Source: UBA1723 sp045629285 (GTDB lineage Bacteria; Bacteroidota; Bacteroidia; Bacteroidales; Paludibacteraceae). Taken from it: a stretch of 64,000 nt of DNA. The stretch is from positions 13,637 through 77,636 of the forward strand of contig JAZQQY010000037.1 in NCBI GenBank assembly GCA_045629285.1, in the 5' to 3' direction. A model generated the notes under the pieces. It ran no database searches and had not been told where the DNA came from. It saw only the letters and a program-made list of their open reading frames with translations. Positions 1-9,500 of this stretch are shown here, one piece after another (within the stretch, counting starts at the first letter, position 1; each line of letters begins with the position of its first letter). The position numbers and the translations under genes are program-made.

Positions 1-933
1 GGTTTGACAATTCCGCTAATCGTAGGCGGTGCAACAACTTCCGATCTTCACACTGCGCTCAAGATGGCGCCACTATATCCGAATGGTGTAGTGCTACGTG
101 CGTCGGATGCGGCACAGAATCCTGTCGTCGTATCAAAACTACTTTCAGATTCTCGCGACGCATTTATTGCAGAGATCAAAGACTATCAGCAGAAATTGCG
201 TGACGACTATAATAGCGGCAAGGATGAGAAAGCACCTGCCGACCCACATATCATTCCGGCTCCGGAGAAAAAGGAGGTGGAAAAGACAGTTGAGCCACCA
301 TACTTTGGTGAGAAAATCCACGATTTGATCGCGCTTTCTGAGGTGAGACCGATCATCGACTGGAGATATTTCTACCGTGTCTGGAGAGTGACAGACGGCA
401 GCGATGAAGCCAAATCACTACGTGAAGATGCTGAAAATCTTTTGGATAGACTGCAGAAGATGCCAGGCTTCGGTATCAATTCCTTAGAATCGTTCTATCC
501 GGCTTTCGTTGACAAGGATGGCTTGAAGATCAAGAAAGAAAACGAGACTTTGCAATTGTGCGATGCGTCGGCTCCGATTTGCCTTCATATAAAGGAGAAG
601 AACGACGTGATCGGATTCTTTGCGGCGACAATCTCAGAGCCGTTCATCAGCCATATCGAGGAACTAAAGAAGGGCGACGACAGCTACGAAGCCTTGCTTG
701 CCCAATCACTTGCAGATAGACTTGTAGAGGCTGGAAACCAATATCTTGCAAAGCAACTTTTGCCTCACAGCTGGACAGGCATACGCCCGGCAGTCGGCTA
801 TCCGATGTGGCCTGAGCAGCAAGACATCTTCCGCCTAGCCAAAGTGATACCATTCGACAAAATAGGCATCAAATTGACTGAAAACGGCGCAATGTATCCG
901 CAAGCTTCAGTAGCAGGAGCCATTTTGAAGTAA
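1..933 (+). CDS. metH: Methionine synthase, cobalamin-dependent, C-terminal part (5' end outside window)
   Basis: The reading frame is open from the first base, so the start lies upstream. The visible 310 residues begin in the last strand of the B12-binding domain (IPLIVGGATTS) and continue into the AdoMet-dependent reactivation domain. That domain shows the characteristic RPAVGYPMWPEQQ and KLTENGAMYPQASVAG motifs near its end. MetH transfers a methyl group from methyltetrahydrofolate to homocysteine through cobalamin; the reactivation domain remethylates oxidised cobalamin with S-adenosylmethionine and reduced flavodoxin. The C-terminus is intact and ends at TAA. A long hairpin follows 8 bases after the stop codon. 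The assignment is secure; only the substrate domains cannot be checked here. Confidence 0.95.
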   Translation, partial: GLTIPLIVGGATTSDLHTALKMAPLYPNGVVLRASDAAQNPVVVSKLLSDSRDAFIAEIKDYQQKLRDDYNSGKDEKAPADPHIIPAPEKKEVEKTVEPPYFGEKIHDLIALSEVRPIIDWRYFYRVWRVTDGSDEAKSLREDAENLLDRLQKMPGFGINSLESFYPAFVDKDGLKIKKENETLQLCDASAPICLHIKEKNDVIGFFAATISEPFISHIEELKKGDDSYEALLAQSLADRLVEAGNQYLAKQLLPHSWTGIRPAVGYPMWPEQQDIFRLAKVIPFDKIGIKLTENGAMYPQASVAGAILK

Positions 934-941
934 ATACTATT

Positions 942-986
942 AGGCCATGGTTGGCAAAACGTGAATCGTTTTGGCTACCATGGCCT
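942..986. repeat. REP-like palindrome after metH
   Basis: A 20-bp imperfect stem (942-961 against 967-986, two mismatches) with a 5-nt loop. No T-run follows on either strand, so it is not a classical intrinsic terminator, though it may protect the metH 3' end. The 16-nt core TAGGCCATGGTTGGCA at 941-956 recurs exactly at 6447-6462, again as one arm of a palindrome. A second, smaller hairpin (CCACATCC 1006-1013 with GGATGTGG 1025-1032) lies between this element and hsdM. Confidence 0.7.
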
Positions 987-1164
987 GCTTATAAGAAATA
1001 TATGGCCACATCCGTATATGATAAGGATGTGGAATAAAAGAAAAATTTGAATTTGTTTATCTTTTTCTTTGTTTGACGTATTGCATTATTTAATTTTATA
1101 CCCTGATAAACTGATAAAAGGATAATAATCAGCCTTTATTTGGGTTGATATATAGAATTAGATA

Positions 1165-2658
1165 ATGATTACAGGCGAGATAAAGACACGTATCGACCAG
1201 ATTTGGGATACGTTTTGGACTGGTGGTATAACAAACAGTATCACTATCCTTGAGCAGATGACCTACCTTTTCTTTATGAAAATGTTGGATGACGCTCAAC
1301 GAACTAAAGAGGTGAATGCCAATGCTTTCGGTGTGGAAGTCAAAGACCCTACTTTCAAGGATGGTGTGTGGCATAATCCTGAAACTGACAAGGATGTGCC
1401 ATACGAGAGCCTGCGTTGGAATATCTTCAAGAACAAAGAGCCTGAATCTATGTTCTCCCTAATCAGCAAGGATGTCTTTGTCTTTATCAAAAACCTTGGC
1501 GAAGGCAAGGATTCTGCCTACAGCCGTTTTATGGACTCCGCCACTTTCCTTATCCCTAACGCACGAACATTGACCAAGATTGTCGAGGGCATTGATGCTC
1601 TAGATATGAACAACCGTGATGTGATGGGCGACGTGTATGAGTACATACTTGGCAAGATGGCTGCGTCGGGCAATAACGGTCAGTTCAGAACGCCTCGCCA
1701 TATTATCCGTATGATGGTGGAACTGATGAAGCCTACTTTGGAAGACACTATCTGCGACCCTGCTATGGGTTCGGCTGGCTTCATCACGGAGAGTGCCAAA
1801 TATATCAAGGAGAATTACAAAAAGGAGTTGTTGAAGAAGGAGAACAAGGAGCATTACAAGAATGATATGCTTCACGGCTTCGACACCGACCAGACTATGC
1901 TCCGTATCGGTGCTATGAACCTTATGCTTCACGATGTTGACAACCCTTGTATCAAATATCAGGACTCTTTATCATCTGACAACACAGACGAAAGCAAATA
2001 TACTCTATGCTTGGCGAATCCTCCGTTTGCAGGCAGTCTCGACAACGAATCAATAAGCAAAAGTTTGTTGGCAATCACTAAGACCAAGAAGACGGAATTG
2101 TTGTTCGTCGCACTATTCGTCAGAATGTTGCAGTTAGGAGGACGTTGTGCAAGCATTGTTCCAGACGGAGTGTTGTTTGGAAACAGCACAGGACACAAGT
2201 CTATCAGACAAGAATTGATTGACCATCAGCAGTTGAAGGCTGTCATTTCAATGCCGAGTGGTGTGTTCCAGCCATATTCTGGTGTGTCAACTGCCATCTT
2301 GATATTCACAAAGACCAACGACGGTGGAACAGACAAGGTTTGGTTTTACGATATGCGTGCCGACGGATATACACTTGACCAAAAGCGTACAGAATGTACA
2401 GAGAACGATATTCCTGACATCATCGCACGTTTCAACAACCTTGAAGGCGAGGAAGGTCGCACACGCAAAGACCAGTCTTTCCTAGTTCCTGTTGAGGAAA
2501 TCCGTGAGAAAGACTACGACTTGTCAATCAACAAATACAAGGAGGTTGAGCGAGAGGCAGTTGTGTATGAAGAGCCATCCGTTATACTTGGACGCATTGA
2601 GGAGCGTGTAAACAATATCCAATCTGCTTTGGTGGAGTTTAGAACTAAATTGCTGTAG
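1165..2658 (+). CDS. hsdM: Type I restriction-modification system, adenine methyltransferase subunit M
   Basis: 497 residues, the usual length for HsdM. The N-terminal helical HsdM domain (about 5-130, with EQMTYLFFMKML) is followed by the N6-adenine methylase domain. AdoMet-binding motif I is DPAMGSAGF at 198-206 and catalytic motif IV is NPPF at 285-288. The protein methylates adenine in the bipartite site chosen by HsdS and is also needed for cleavage by HsdR. It is the first gene of the locus; the DUF1016 gene starts 5 nt after its stop, so the two are probably co-transcribed. No clear TAnnTTTG box was found ahead of it. Confidence 0.95.
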   Translation: MITGEIKTRIDQIWDTFWTGGITNSITILEQMTYLFFMKMLDDAQRTKEVNANAFGVEVKDPTFKDGVWHNPETDKDVPYESLRWNIFKNKEPESMFSLISKDVFVFIKNLGEGKDSAYSRFMDSATFLIPNARTLTKIVEGIDALDMNNRDVMGDVYEYILGKMAASGNNGQFRTPRHIIRMMVELMKPTLEDTICDPAMGSAGFITESAKYIKENYKKELLKKENKEHYKNDMLHGFDTDQTMLRIGAMNLMLHDVDNPCIKYQDSLSSDNTDESKYTLCLANPPFAGSLDNESISKSLLAITKTKKTELLFVALFVRMLQLGGRCASIVPDGVLFGNSTGHKSIRQELIDHQQLKAVISMPSGVFQPYSGVSTAILIFTKTNDGGTDKVWFYDMRADGYTLDQKRTECTENDIPDIIARFNNLEGEEGRTRKDQSFLVPVEEIREKDYDLSINKYKEVEREAVVYEEPSVILGRIEERVNNIQSALVEFRTKLL

Positions 2659-2663
2659 TAGGT

Positions 2664-3806
2664 ATGAAATTAAACAATCTTGCTCAAAACATACAGACTA
2701 TAAACGTCACATTACGAGATAACGCTGCAAAAGCAATCAACAAATGTGTCACTGCCAGAAATTGGCTTATTGGATATTATATAGTCAATTATGAGCAGAA
2801 TGGAGAAGACCGTGCGACGTACGGAGATAAAGTACTTCAATCGTTAGCCTCTAAATTAAAAGAAGATGGACTTTCGTATGGTAATCTAAAATTGTATAGG
2901 CAATTTTACAATGCATTCCCTGAATTAAAAGTTTGCATTTCGCGCTATCTTCATGGATTATCTACAATAAGCCAACCACTGGTTAGCCAATTGCAATTAC
3001 GTGAAAATGAATCAAATATAATTGGGCAACCACTGGTTGCCAAATTGGAGAATGACTCAAAAATCACTAATTCAGAAATTCAAGATATTGTAGCTCCAGA
3101 CAAAATCTTCAGTTTGCTGTCGTATTCCCATCTAATTCAACTGGTAAACATTGACGACCCATTGGAAAGAGCTTTTTATGAGATTGAGGCAATAAAGGGA
3201 GTTTGGAGCAAGCGTGAACTTAAACGACAGATTGATAGTCAACTATATTTTCGTACTGGTATAAGTCAGAACAAGGACGCTGTAGTGGCATTAGCAAACA
3301 CCGATGCTGAGCAAACAAACTTGACTGACATCATACGTTCGCCATATACATTTGAGTTCTTGGGGTTAAAAGGAAAAGAAGTCGTAGAGGAGAGTGATTT
3401 AGAGAATGCTTTAACAGACCATTTGCAAGAATTCTTGCTTGAATTAGGCAATGGATTCTGTTTTGAGGCAAGGCAAAAAAGAATTTTGATTGACGATAAA
3501 TATTTCTTCTACGACCTATTGTTCTATAATCGTGTGTTGCATTGTGGTGTGATTGTGGAATTGAAGATGGGAGAGTTGGAATATTCCGACTTGGCTCAGC
3601 TCAATATGTACGTCAACTATTACAAGAAGAATTTTATGAATCCAGGCGACAATCCGCCAATTGGCATATTGCTTTGTTCAAAGGCAGGAAAAGAGATGGT
3701 GGAGTATGCGTCTCCTGGCATTGACGAAAATGTGTTTGTATCAACATATATGCTTCAACTTCCATCAAAGGAAATTTTGTTGCAATGGTTAAAAAATAAC
3801 GAATAA
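2664..3806 (+). CDS. DUF1016/YhcG-type PD-(D/E)XK nuclease-like protein inside the type I RM locus
   Basis: 380 residues. The N-terminal half (about 1-200) matches the DUF1016 N-terminal helical domain pattern (NWLIGYYIVNYEQNG, YGDKVLQSLASKL, YGNLKLYRQFY). The C-terminal half carries the PD-(D/E)XK-like core with FYDLLFYNR (Asp about 284) and VIVELKMGE (Glu about 299, Lys about 301), then QLNMYVNYYK. Proteins of this family are often found inside type I RM operons, sometimes between M and S as here, but their role is not settled. The 5-nt gap from hsdM and 10-nt gap to hsdS indicate one transcript. It could be an accessory nuclease, or it could modulate HsdR or HsdS. Confidence 0.85.
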   Translation: MKLNNLAQNIQTINVTLRDNAAKAINKCVTARNWLIGYYIVNYEQNGEDRATYGDKVLQSLASKLKEDGLSYGNLKLYRQFYNAFPELKVCISRYLHGLSTISQPLVSQLQLRENESNIIGQPLVAKLENDSKITNSEIQDIVAPDKIFSLLSYSHLIQLVNIDDPLERAFYEIEAIKGVWSKRELKRQIDSQLYFRTGISQNKDAVVALANTDAEQTNLTDIIRSPYTFEFLGLKGKEVVEESDLENALTDHLQEFLLELGNGFCFEARQKRILIDDKYFFYDLLFYNRVLHCGVIVELKMGELEYSDLAQLNMYVNYYKKNFMNPGDNPPIGILLCSKAGKEMVEYASPGIDENVFVSTYMLQLPSKEILLQWLKNNE

Positions 3807-3816
3807 TTCTTGTAAT

Positions 3817-4923
3817 ATGAAGCACGATTGGGAATATAAAAAGTTGGGAGACATCTGCGACAAAGGTTCATCAAACATATCACTGAACAAGATTGAGGAT
3901 AATATTGGTGAATATGCTTTATTCGGTGCATCAGGATATGTTAAGGATATTGATTTTTATCATAATGAAACACCGTATATTGGAATTGTTAAAGATGGTT
4001 CTGGTTGTGGCAGGGTAAATATTTACCCTGCAAAATCTTCATTAGTTGGCACAATGCAGTACATTTATCCAAAACAAAATTGTGACATCAAATTTTTAAT
4101 GTATTTGTTGCAAAGTTTGGATTTGTCTAGCTTGGTCACAGGTGCAGCCATTCCTCATATTTATTTCAAGGATTACTCAAAATTTTCCATCCCCGTTCCC
4201 CCTCTCCCCACACAGCAATCCATAGTTTCCGAACTAGATTCGCTGTCAAAAATCATAGCAGACTGCAAGGAGACGCTTAAAGATTACGATGCGTTGGAAC
4301 AGTCTATCTTCTATGATATGTTTGGCGACCCTGTCAAGAATGATAAGGGTTGGGATGTGAAGAAGTTGGGTGAGGTAACAAAAATAGTAACTGGAAATAC
4401 GCCTTCACGTTCAGTCAAGGAATATTACAACTCTAATTTTATCGAGTGGATAAAAACAGATAATATAGAAAGAGGTGTTTTGTATCCTTCAATGGCAGAA
4501 GAGTTTTTATCAGAAAAAGGAGCAGAAAAAGGCAGGATAGTAGAAAAGGATTGTATTTTGATGGCATGTATAGCAGGAAGCCTTTCATCATTAGGCAAAT
4601 CTTGTATTACACGATGTCAGACAGCTTTTAACCAACAAATTAATGCTGTGATTCCAAACAAAATAATAACAGACACGTTGTTCCTGTATATGCTTTTTAA
4701 TATTGCAAGCAACTATATTCAAAGTTTTGCAACTTCTGGAATGAAACATATAATTACCAAAGGAATCCTTGAGCAAATACCGTTCTTCATTCCCCCACTC
4801 CCTCTCCAGCAACAATTTGCCTCAAAGATAGAAGCAATAGAGAATATGAAGTCGGAGACAAAGAAGGCGTTGCAGGAGGCTGAGACTTTGTTCAACGCAA
4901 GAATGGACTATTGGTTTGATTAG
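3817..4923 (+). CDS. hsdS: Type I restriction-modification system, specificity subunit S
   Basis: 368 residues with the standard two-repeat layout. Target-recognition domain 1 (about 1-130) ends at the conserved IPVPPLPTQQ helix region. Target-recognition domain 2 (about 180-325, beginning WDVKKLGEVTKIVTGNTPS) ends at FFIPPLPLQQQF and a second coiled-coil helix. Each TRD reads one half of a bipartite DNA site. No second hsdS, inverted partial hsdS or recombinase gene is present in the window, so there is no sign of a phase-variable shufflon. The gene is more AT-rich than hsdM, as is usual for exchanged TRDs. Confidence 0.93.
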   Translation: MKHDWEYKKLGDICDKGSSNISLNKIEDNIGEYALFGASGYVKDIDFYHNETPYIGIVKDGSGCGRVNIYPAKSSLVGTMQYIYPKQNCDIKFLMYLLQSLDLSSLVTGAAIPHIYFKDYSKFSIPVPPLPTQQSIVSELDSLSKIIADCKETLKDYDALEQSIFYDMFGDPVKNDKGWDVKKLGEVTKIVTGNTPSRSVKEYYNSNFIEWIKTDNIERGVLYPSMAEEFLSEKGAEKGRIVEKDCILMACIAGSLSSLGKSCITRCQTAFNQQINAVIPNKIITDTLFLYMLFNIASNYIQSFATSGMKHIITKGILEQIPFFIPPLPLQQQFASKIEAIENMKSETKKALQEAETLFNARMDYWFD

Positions 4924-4932
4924 CCCCCTCGT

Positions 4933-4948
4933 TCCCCCTAAAGGGGGA
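4933..4948 (+). terminator. Short GC hairpin after hsdS
   Basis: A 6-bp perfect stem (TCCCCC 4933-4938 with GGGGGA 4943-4948) and TAAA loop begin 9 nt after the hsdS stop. There is no U-tract, so it is only a possible 3'-end signal for the hsdM-DUF1016-hsdS transcript. It does separate that unit from the repeat-containing promoter of the next gene. Confidence 0.35.
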
Positions 4949-4982
4949 TGATGAGCCCCAATAATTATCGTCAAATGTGACG

Positions 4983-5017
4983 TTTGGCGTGATTTTGATG
5001 TGGCATTTGGCGTGATT
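4983..5017 (+). repeat. Two 12-bp direct repeats, 23-nt period
   Basis: TTTGGCGTGATT occurs at 4983-4994 and again at 5006-5017. The second copy overlaps the first two bases of the 32-bp-period repeats that follow. Both lie in the intergenic region between hsdS and the DUF4143 ATPase gene and could be a second class of regulator-binding site. Confidence 0.7.
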
Positions 5018-5099
5018 ATCTGCAAAAAAGTGTAAAATCTATCCGATTTATCTGCAAAAAAGTGTAAGGTTTCCCAAATTTATCTGCAAAAAAGTGTAA
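5016..5099 (+). repeat. Three 20-bp direct repeats with exact 32-bp period (candidate operator array)
   Basis: The 20-mer TTATCTGCAAAAAAGTGTAA occurs identically at 5016-5035, 5048-5067 and 5080-5099, so copies start every 32 bp, close to three helical turns. The third copy supplies the first bases of a TAATTTTG -7 box. The 12-nt gaps between copies differ from one another. The array ends 30 bp before the ATPase start codon. It looks like cooperative protein-binding sites over a promoter rather than a CRISPR. Confidence 0.85.
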
Positions 5100-5104
5100 T
5101 TTTG
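5097..5104 (+). promoter_or_regulatory. Candidate -7 box for the DUF4143 ATPase gene
   Basis: TAATTTTG fits the Bacteroidota -7 consensus TAnnTTTG and overlaps the last copy of the 32-bp-period repeat. The start codon is 25 bp downstream, giving a short leader. No convincing -33 TTTG was found about 20 bp upstream, so the promoter may depend on whatever binds the repeats. Confidence 0.5.
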
Positions 5105-5129
5105 CTTCGGTCACAAAGGATAGAATCGG

Positions 5130-6413
5130 ATGGAAAGACTGATAATGAACAAGTTGGTGGAGTGGAAAGAGAAAAAGAACAGAAAGCCACTCATTCTGAA
5201 CGGAGCCAGACAGGTCGGCAAGACTTGGCTATTGAAGGAATTTGGCAAACGATACTATGAGGATGTTGCTTATTTCATGTGCGACAAAGACGAGGAAATA
5301 TCTAAAATCTTTTCTGCCAATTTTGATATAGAACGCATAATACTGCAACTTGGCGCACGTATAGGGAAAGACATTCGCCCTGAGAAAACGCTTATTATTC
5401 TTGATGAAATTCAGTCGTCGCCCCGTATCCTTGAATGCCTGAAATTCTTTTATGAAGATGCTCCAGACCTTCATATAGCCGTGGCAGGCTCTCTGCTTGG
5501 CATATCTCTTCATCAAGGCAATTCATTTCCCGTAGGTAAAGTGGATATGATTCGTATTTTCCCGATGAATTTCGAAGAATTTTTGATTGCCAACAAACAG
5601 GAAAGACTCGTAGATATTCTAAACGGAAAAGATTATGATTCAATAAATACACTAAAGGACACTTACGAAAAATTTCTCCGCCAATACTACTTTGTCGGTG
5701 GAATGCCGGCTGCCGTACTGGCTTATGTTGAGAAAGAAGGTCTTCAAGAAGTTCGTTCTATTCAGACTCAAATTTTGTTTGACTATTCAAGAGATTTCTC
5801 TAAGCATGTCTCAAAAACGGATATTCCAAGAGTCAATATGGTCTGGCAAGGCATCCCGGCTCAACTTTTTAAGGAGAATAAGAAATTCATCTATGGTGTA
5901 CTGAAAGAAGGCGGTCGCGCAAAAGAATTCGAGATGGCTATCCAATGGCTTGTGGATGCGGGACTTGTATATAAAGTCAACAGATGCAAAGCAATCAAAA
6001 TGCCGTTGAAAGCATACGAGGATTTCTCTGCTTTCAAGTTGTTTTTGTGTGATTGCGGATTGCTTGGAGCTCTGGCAGAAATCCCTGCTTCACAGATGTT
6101 GGTAAGTGACGACGCAATAAAAGAGTACAAAGGAGGTTTCACAGAACAATATGTGCTTCAACAGATGGTGAGCCGTGATGAGGGTTCGATTTATTATCAC
6201 AGTGCGGAAAACTCACGACTCGAAATTGACTTTTTAGTACAGAAAGAGGGCAAACCTGTCCCTATCGAAGTAAAGGCAGAAGGTAATGTACGGGCCAACT
6301 CCTTATCTGAATTTCTAAAAAACAATCCTGAAATACGTGGTATAAGATATTCAATGCTGCCATATATCCAGCAGGAGCATTTCGACAACCTGCCTCTTTG
6401 GGCAATTCAATAA
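5130..6413 (+). CDS. AAA-family ATPase with DUF4143-type C-terminal domain
   Basis: 427 residues. Walker A is GARQVGKT at 25-32 and Walker B is TLIILDEIQ with Asp92-Glu93. The C-terminal domain ends in a PD-(D/E)XK-like pattern, LEIDFLVQ followed by VPIEVKAEG, typical of the DUF4143 family of archaeal-ATPase-like proteins. The cellular function of this family is not established. The gene lies between hsdS and hsdR on the same strand, but has its own repeat-rich promoter region and is followed by hairpins, so it is probably an independently expressed insert in the RM locus. A second ATG at codon 6 is a possible alternative start. Confidence 0.88.
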   Translation: MERLIMNKLVEWKEKKNRKPLILNGARQVGKTWLLKEFGKRYYEDVAYFMCDKDEEISKIFSANFDIERIILQLGARIGKDIRPEKTLIILDEIQSSPRILECLKFFYEDAPDLHIAVAGSLLGISLHQGNSFPVGKVDMIRIFPMNFEEFLIANKQERLVDILNGKDYDSINTLKDTYEKFLRQYYFVGGMPAAVLAYVEKEGLQEVRSIQTQILFDYSRDFSKHVSKTDIPRVNMVWQGIPAQLFKENKKFIYGVLKEGGRAKEFEMAIQWLVDAGLVYKVNRCKAIKMPLKAYEDFSAFKLFLCDCGLLGALAEIPASQMLVSDDAIKEYKGGFTEQYVLQQMVSRDEGSIYYHSAENSRLEIDFLVQKEGKPVPIEVKAEGNVRANSLSEFLKNNPEIRGIRYSMLPYIQQEHFDNLPLWAIQ

Positions 6414-6421
6414 CGAAATAC

Positions 6422-6439
6422 GAACCGTGGACACGGTTC
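6422..6439. terminator. Small hairpin just after the DUF4143 ATPase gene
   Basis: GAACCGTG (6422-6429) is the exact reverse complement of CACGGTTC (6432-6439), 8 nt after the ATPase stop codon. No U-tract follows. It may end or stabilise the ATPase transcript. Confidence 0.35.
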
Positions 6440-6446
6440 TCCTAAA

Positions 6447-6491
6447 TAGGCCATGGTTGGCAGAGCGTCGCAGACGGTCTGCCAACCGTGG
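6447..6491. repeat. REP-like palindrome before hsdR, related to the one after metH
   Basis: A 14-bp stem (6451-6464 with 6478-6491, one mismatch) with a 13-nt loop. Its left arm contains the 16-nt core TAGGCCATGGTTGGCA also found at 941-956. The two copies bracket the hsdM-to-ATPase segment of the RM locus. Confidence 0.7.
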
Positions 6492-6546
6492 GCGGATTTA
6501 TAGAAAAAAATGCATCATCCTATTATTTTATCGGCAGAAAAAACAT

Positions 6547-6554
6547 TATATTTG
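6547..6554 (+). promoter_or_regulatory. Candidate -7 box for hsdR
   Basis: TATATTTG matches TAnnTTTG and ends 36 bp before the hsdR ATG. Together with the hairpins at 6422-6491 this suggests hsdR has its own promoter. The -33 element is weak (T-rich around 6523-6528). Confidence 0.45.
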
Positions 6555-6590
6555 TTGAAAGTCATTCTTTAGCAACTGATATTTAGGACT

Positions 6591-9500
6591 ATGCGTAATT
6601 TCGACTACATAAAGGAATTAGGGTTTGACGACCTTTACCATTTTTGTTCTTCGGCAGAGGAAACCCAAGTGAGCGACCCAGAGATGAGTGCGTTCAACGC
6701 CCGTCGTGCCTTGGAATATATGGTGCGTGAACTTTATGTGATGAAGGGAATCGCCGTTCCTGAACGTACATCATTGTTCCAGTTGATTGAGGATGAGACG
6801 TTCACATCTTTCATCGGAGAAGAAAAGGTGCTGAAAGCGATTCACTATATCCGTAAGGTCGGCAATCTAGGTGCTCACGCTATGAAGGTCACGAAGCAGG
6901 AGTCGTTCTTCTGCTTACTGAATATCTATAATGTAGTCGGTGCAATCCTACTGAAACTGGACGTCATCCCGTCTGTCAAACCTTTTGACAAGTCTCTTAT
7001 TCCAGAGAAAGCAGGAATCCACGTCACTCCACCGACTGAAATAAAGGTGAGCGAGGATGATGCTATTGTCGTAAAGGCAGACAAGGATGCAGTTGAGTCA
7101 ACAACTCCTGTTGTGGAGTTGGATATGGCTGACCTGTCGGAAGCAGAAACTCGCAAACAGTATATCGACTTGATGCTAAGAGAGGCTGGCTGGATTGTCT
7201 TAGAGAAAAAGGGATTGATTCAGCCACTAAAAGCATGTATTGAGATTGAAGTCGACGGAATGCCTACTGCAAGCAAAAAGGGCTATGCAGATTATGTGCT
7301 GTTCGGTGGCAACGGCAAACCTCTTGCTGTGGTCGAGGCTAAACGCACGTCAAAATCACCAGACGCAGGAAAGCATCAGGCTGAACTCTATGCCGATTGC
7401 CTGGAGGCGAAGTATGGAGTACGCCCCGTCATCTATTATACCAACGGATTTGAAACTTATATCATAGACGGTCTTGGTTATCCACCACGTCGACTATACA
7501 GTTTCCATACTGCGGGCGACCTTGAACTGATGATTCAGAAGCGTAGCAGACACGATATAAACGATTTCAAGGTAAAGGAGAATATCACAGACCGTGATTA
7601 TCAGAAGATGGCAATCAAGGCAGTTTGCGAGCATTACAACAAGAAGCACAGACGTGGATTGCTTGTTATGGCAACAGGTACGGGAAAGACCCGTGTCGCA
7701 ATATCCTTGGTTGATATTCTTACTCGCAACGAGTGGGTAAAGAACGCATTGTTCCTTGCTGACCGTACATCATTGGTAAGCCAGGCACACAAGAACTTTG
7801 TCAAGTTGATGCCATCCACAACTACTTGCGTTTTGAGTGATGACAACGAGCACGATTTGAACGCTCGCTTGACCTTCTCCACATATCAGACTATGATTAA
7901 CCATATCGACACGGAAGACAAAACCTTCTCCGTCGGCAGGTTTGACCTTATCATTATTGACGAGGCACATCGTAGTATCTTTGGTAAGTATGGAGCAATC
8001 TTCAACTATTTCGACAGTTTGTTGATTGGCTTGACTGCTACTCCTAGAGATGAAGTAGACCGAAGCACCTACGAAATATTCGAGATGGAGCAAGGAGAGC
8101 CAAACTTTGCATACGAGTTGGCAGAGGCTGTTGCAGACGGTTATCTTGTAAACTACAAAGGTCTGAAACGAGGTTCAAAGATAATGTCTGATGGTATCAA
8201 GTATGCAGACCTATCCGACGACGAGAGAAAGCAGTTGGAGAAGGTTTATGAGTACGAGAAAATAAAATATGCACTCGATGGAGAGAACAAGAGAGACATC
8301 GAGTCTGATGAAATATTCAACTATATCTTCAATGAAGACACCATCTCACAAGTTCTGCAGGACTTGATGAAGAACGGATTGAAGATAAAAGGTAGCGAGG
8401 AGATTGGAAAAACCGTCATCTTCGCCTACAACCACCGTCACGCAGAGATGATTGTTGAGAAATTCAACAAACTCTTCCCTGAATATGGACCCGACTACTG
8501 TGCGTTGATTGACAACTACGTCACATACGCAGATGATTTGATAGATAAGTTTGGAGACAAGAATCAAGAGCCTCAGATAGCCGTTTCGGTTGATATGCTC
8601 GACACAGGAATTGATGTCCCCGAAGTTTTGAATTTGGTCTTCTTCAAACGAATCCGAAGCAAAATCAAGTTTATGCAGATGGTAGGTCGTGGAACTAGAT
8701 TGTGCAAAGACCTATTCGGACCAGGCAAAGACAAAGAATGTTTCTACATCTTCGACTGGTGTGGCAACCTTGACTATTTCGGAGAAGGAGGAGAAGGTAC
8801 TGAAGCCAAACCAACAATCTCGTTGACCGAGAGAATATTCAGATTACGTTCCGACATAGCATATTATCTGCAGGCACAGGAATATCAGGACGACGCATAC
8901 ACCAAGAGTTTGCACGATGACATCAAGAATCAGTTGCGTAGTGCAGTCAATGTTCTGTCAGACACGCATATCTCCGTCAGAACAAAATGGAAAGAGGTGT
9001 GTCATTTCCGTGAGGATGAGACATGGCTATGCTTGTCAATGAGTGATGTCGATTCATTGAAGGACGACATTTCACCGTTAATTCCGAAGAACAAAGCAGA
9101 CGAGAGTGCAAAGAAATTTGATTTGCTAATGCTGACAATAGAGTTGGCATATCTAGATGGCAAGACGAAGTGTGCGAGACAAAAGAATTCTGTTCAGACG
9201 ATAGCACACACGTTGTTGACCAAGAAAGCCACACTACCTGCGGTTCAGAAGAAGAAAGCGATATTGAACGAAGTGCTTAATGATGTAGCTTGGGATAATG
9301 CAGACTTGCAATGGTATGAGAAAGTTCGTGAGGAGATTCGTGAGCTGTTGAAATTCCTGACTGACGAAGGACGTTGGTTTGTTGTCAATATCGACGACGT
9401 TGTGACAGATGAAGGAGTAAGCGACGGAATAACACCTGCAGTCTCCTACAAACAGAAAGTGTTTGATTTCTTGGCAGAGAATCGAGACCTGCCAGTATTG

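Noticed and set aside
3817..4923. Shufflon-type phase variation of hsdS
   Set aside because: There is no second hsdS, inverted partial copy or recombinase gene in the window.
5016..5099. CRISPR array reading of the three 20-bp repeats
   Set aside because: The gaps are only 12 nt, there are no cas genes, and the array overlaps a promoter, so an operator array fits better.
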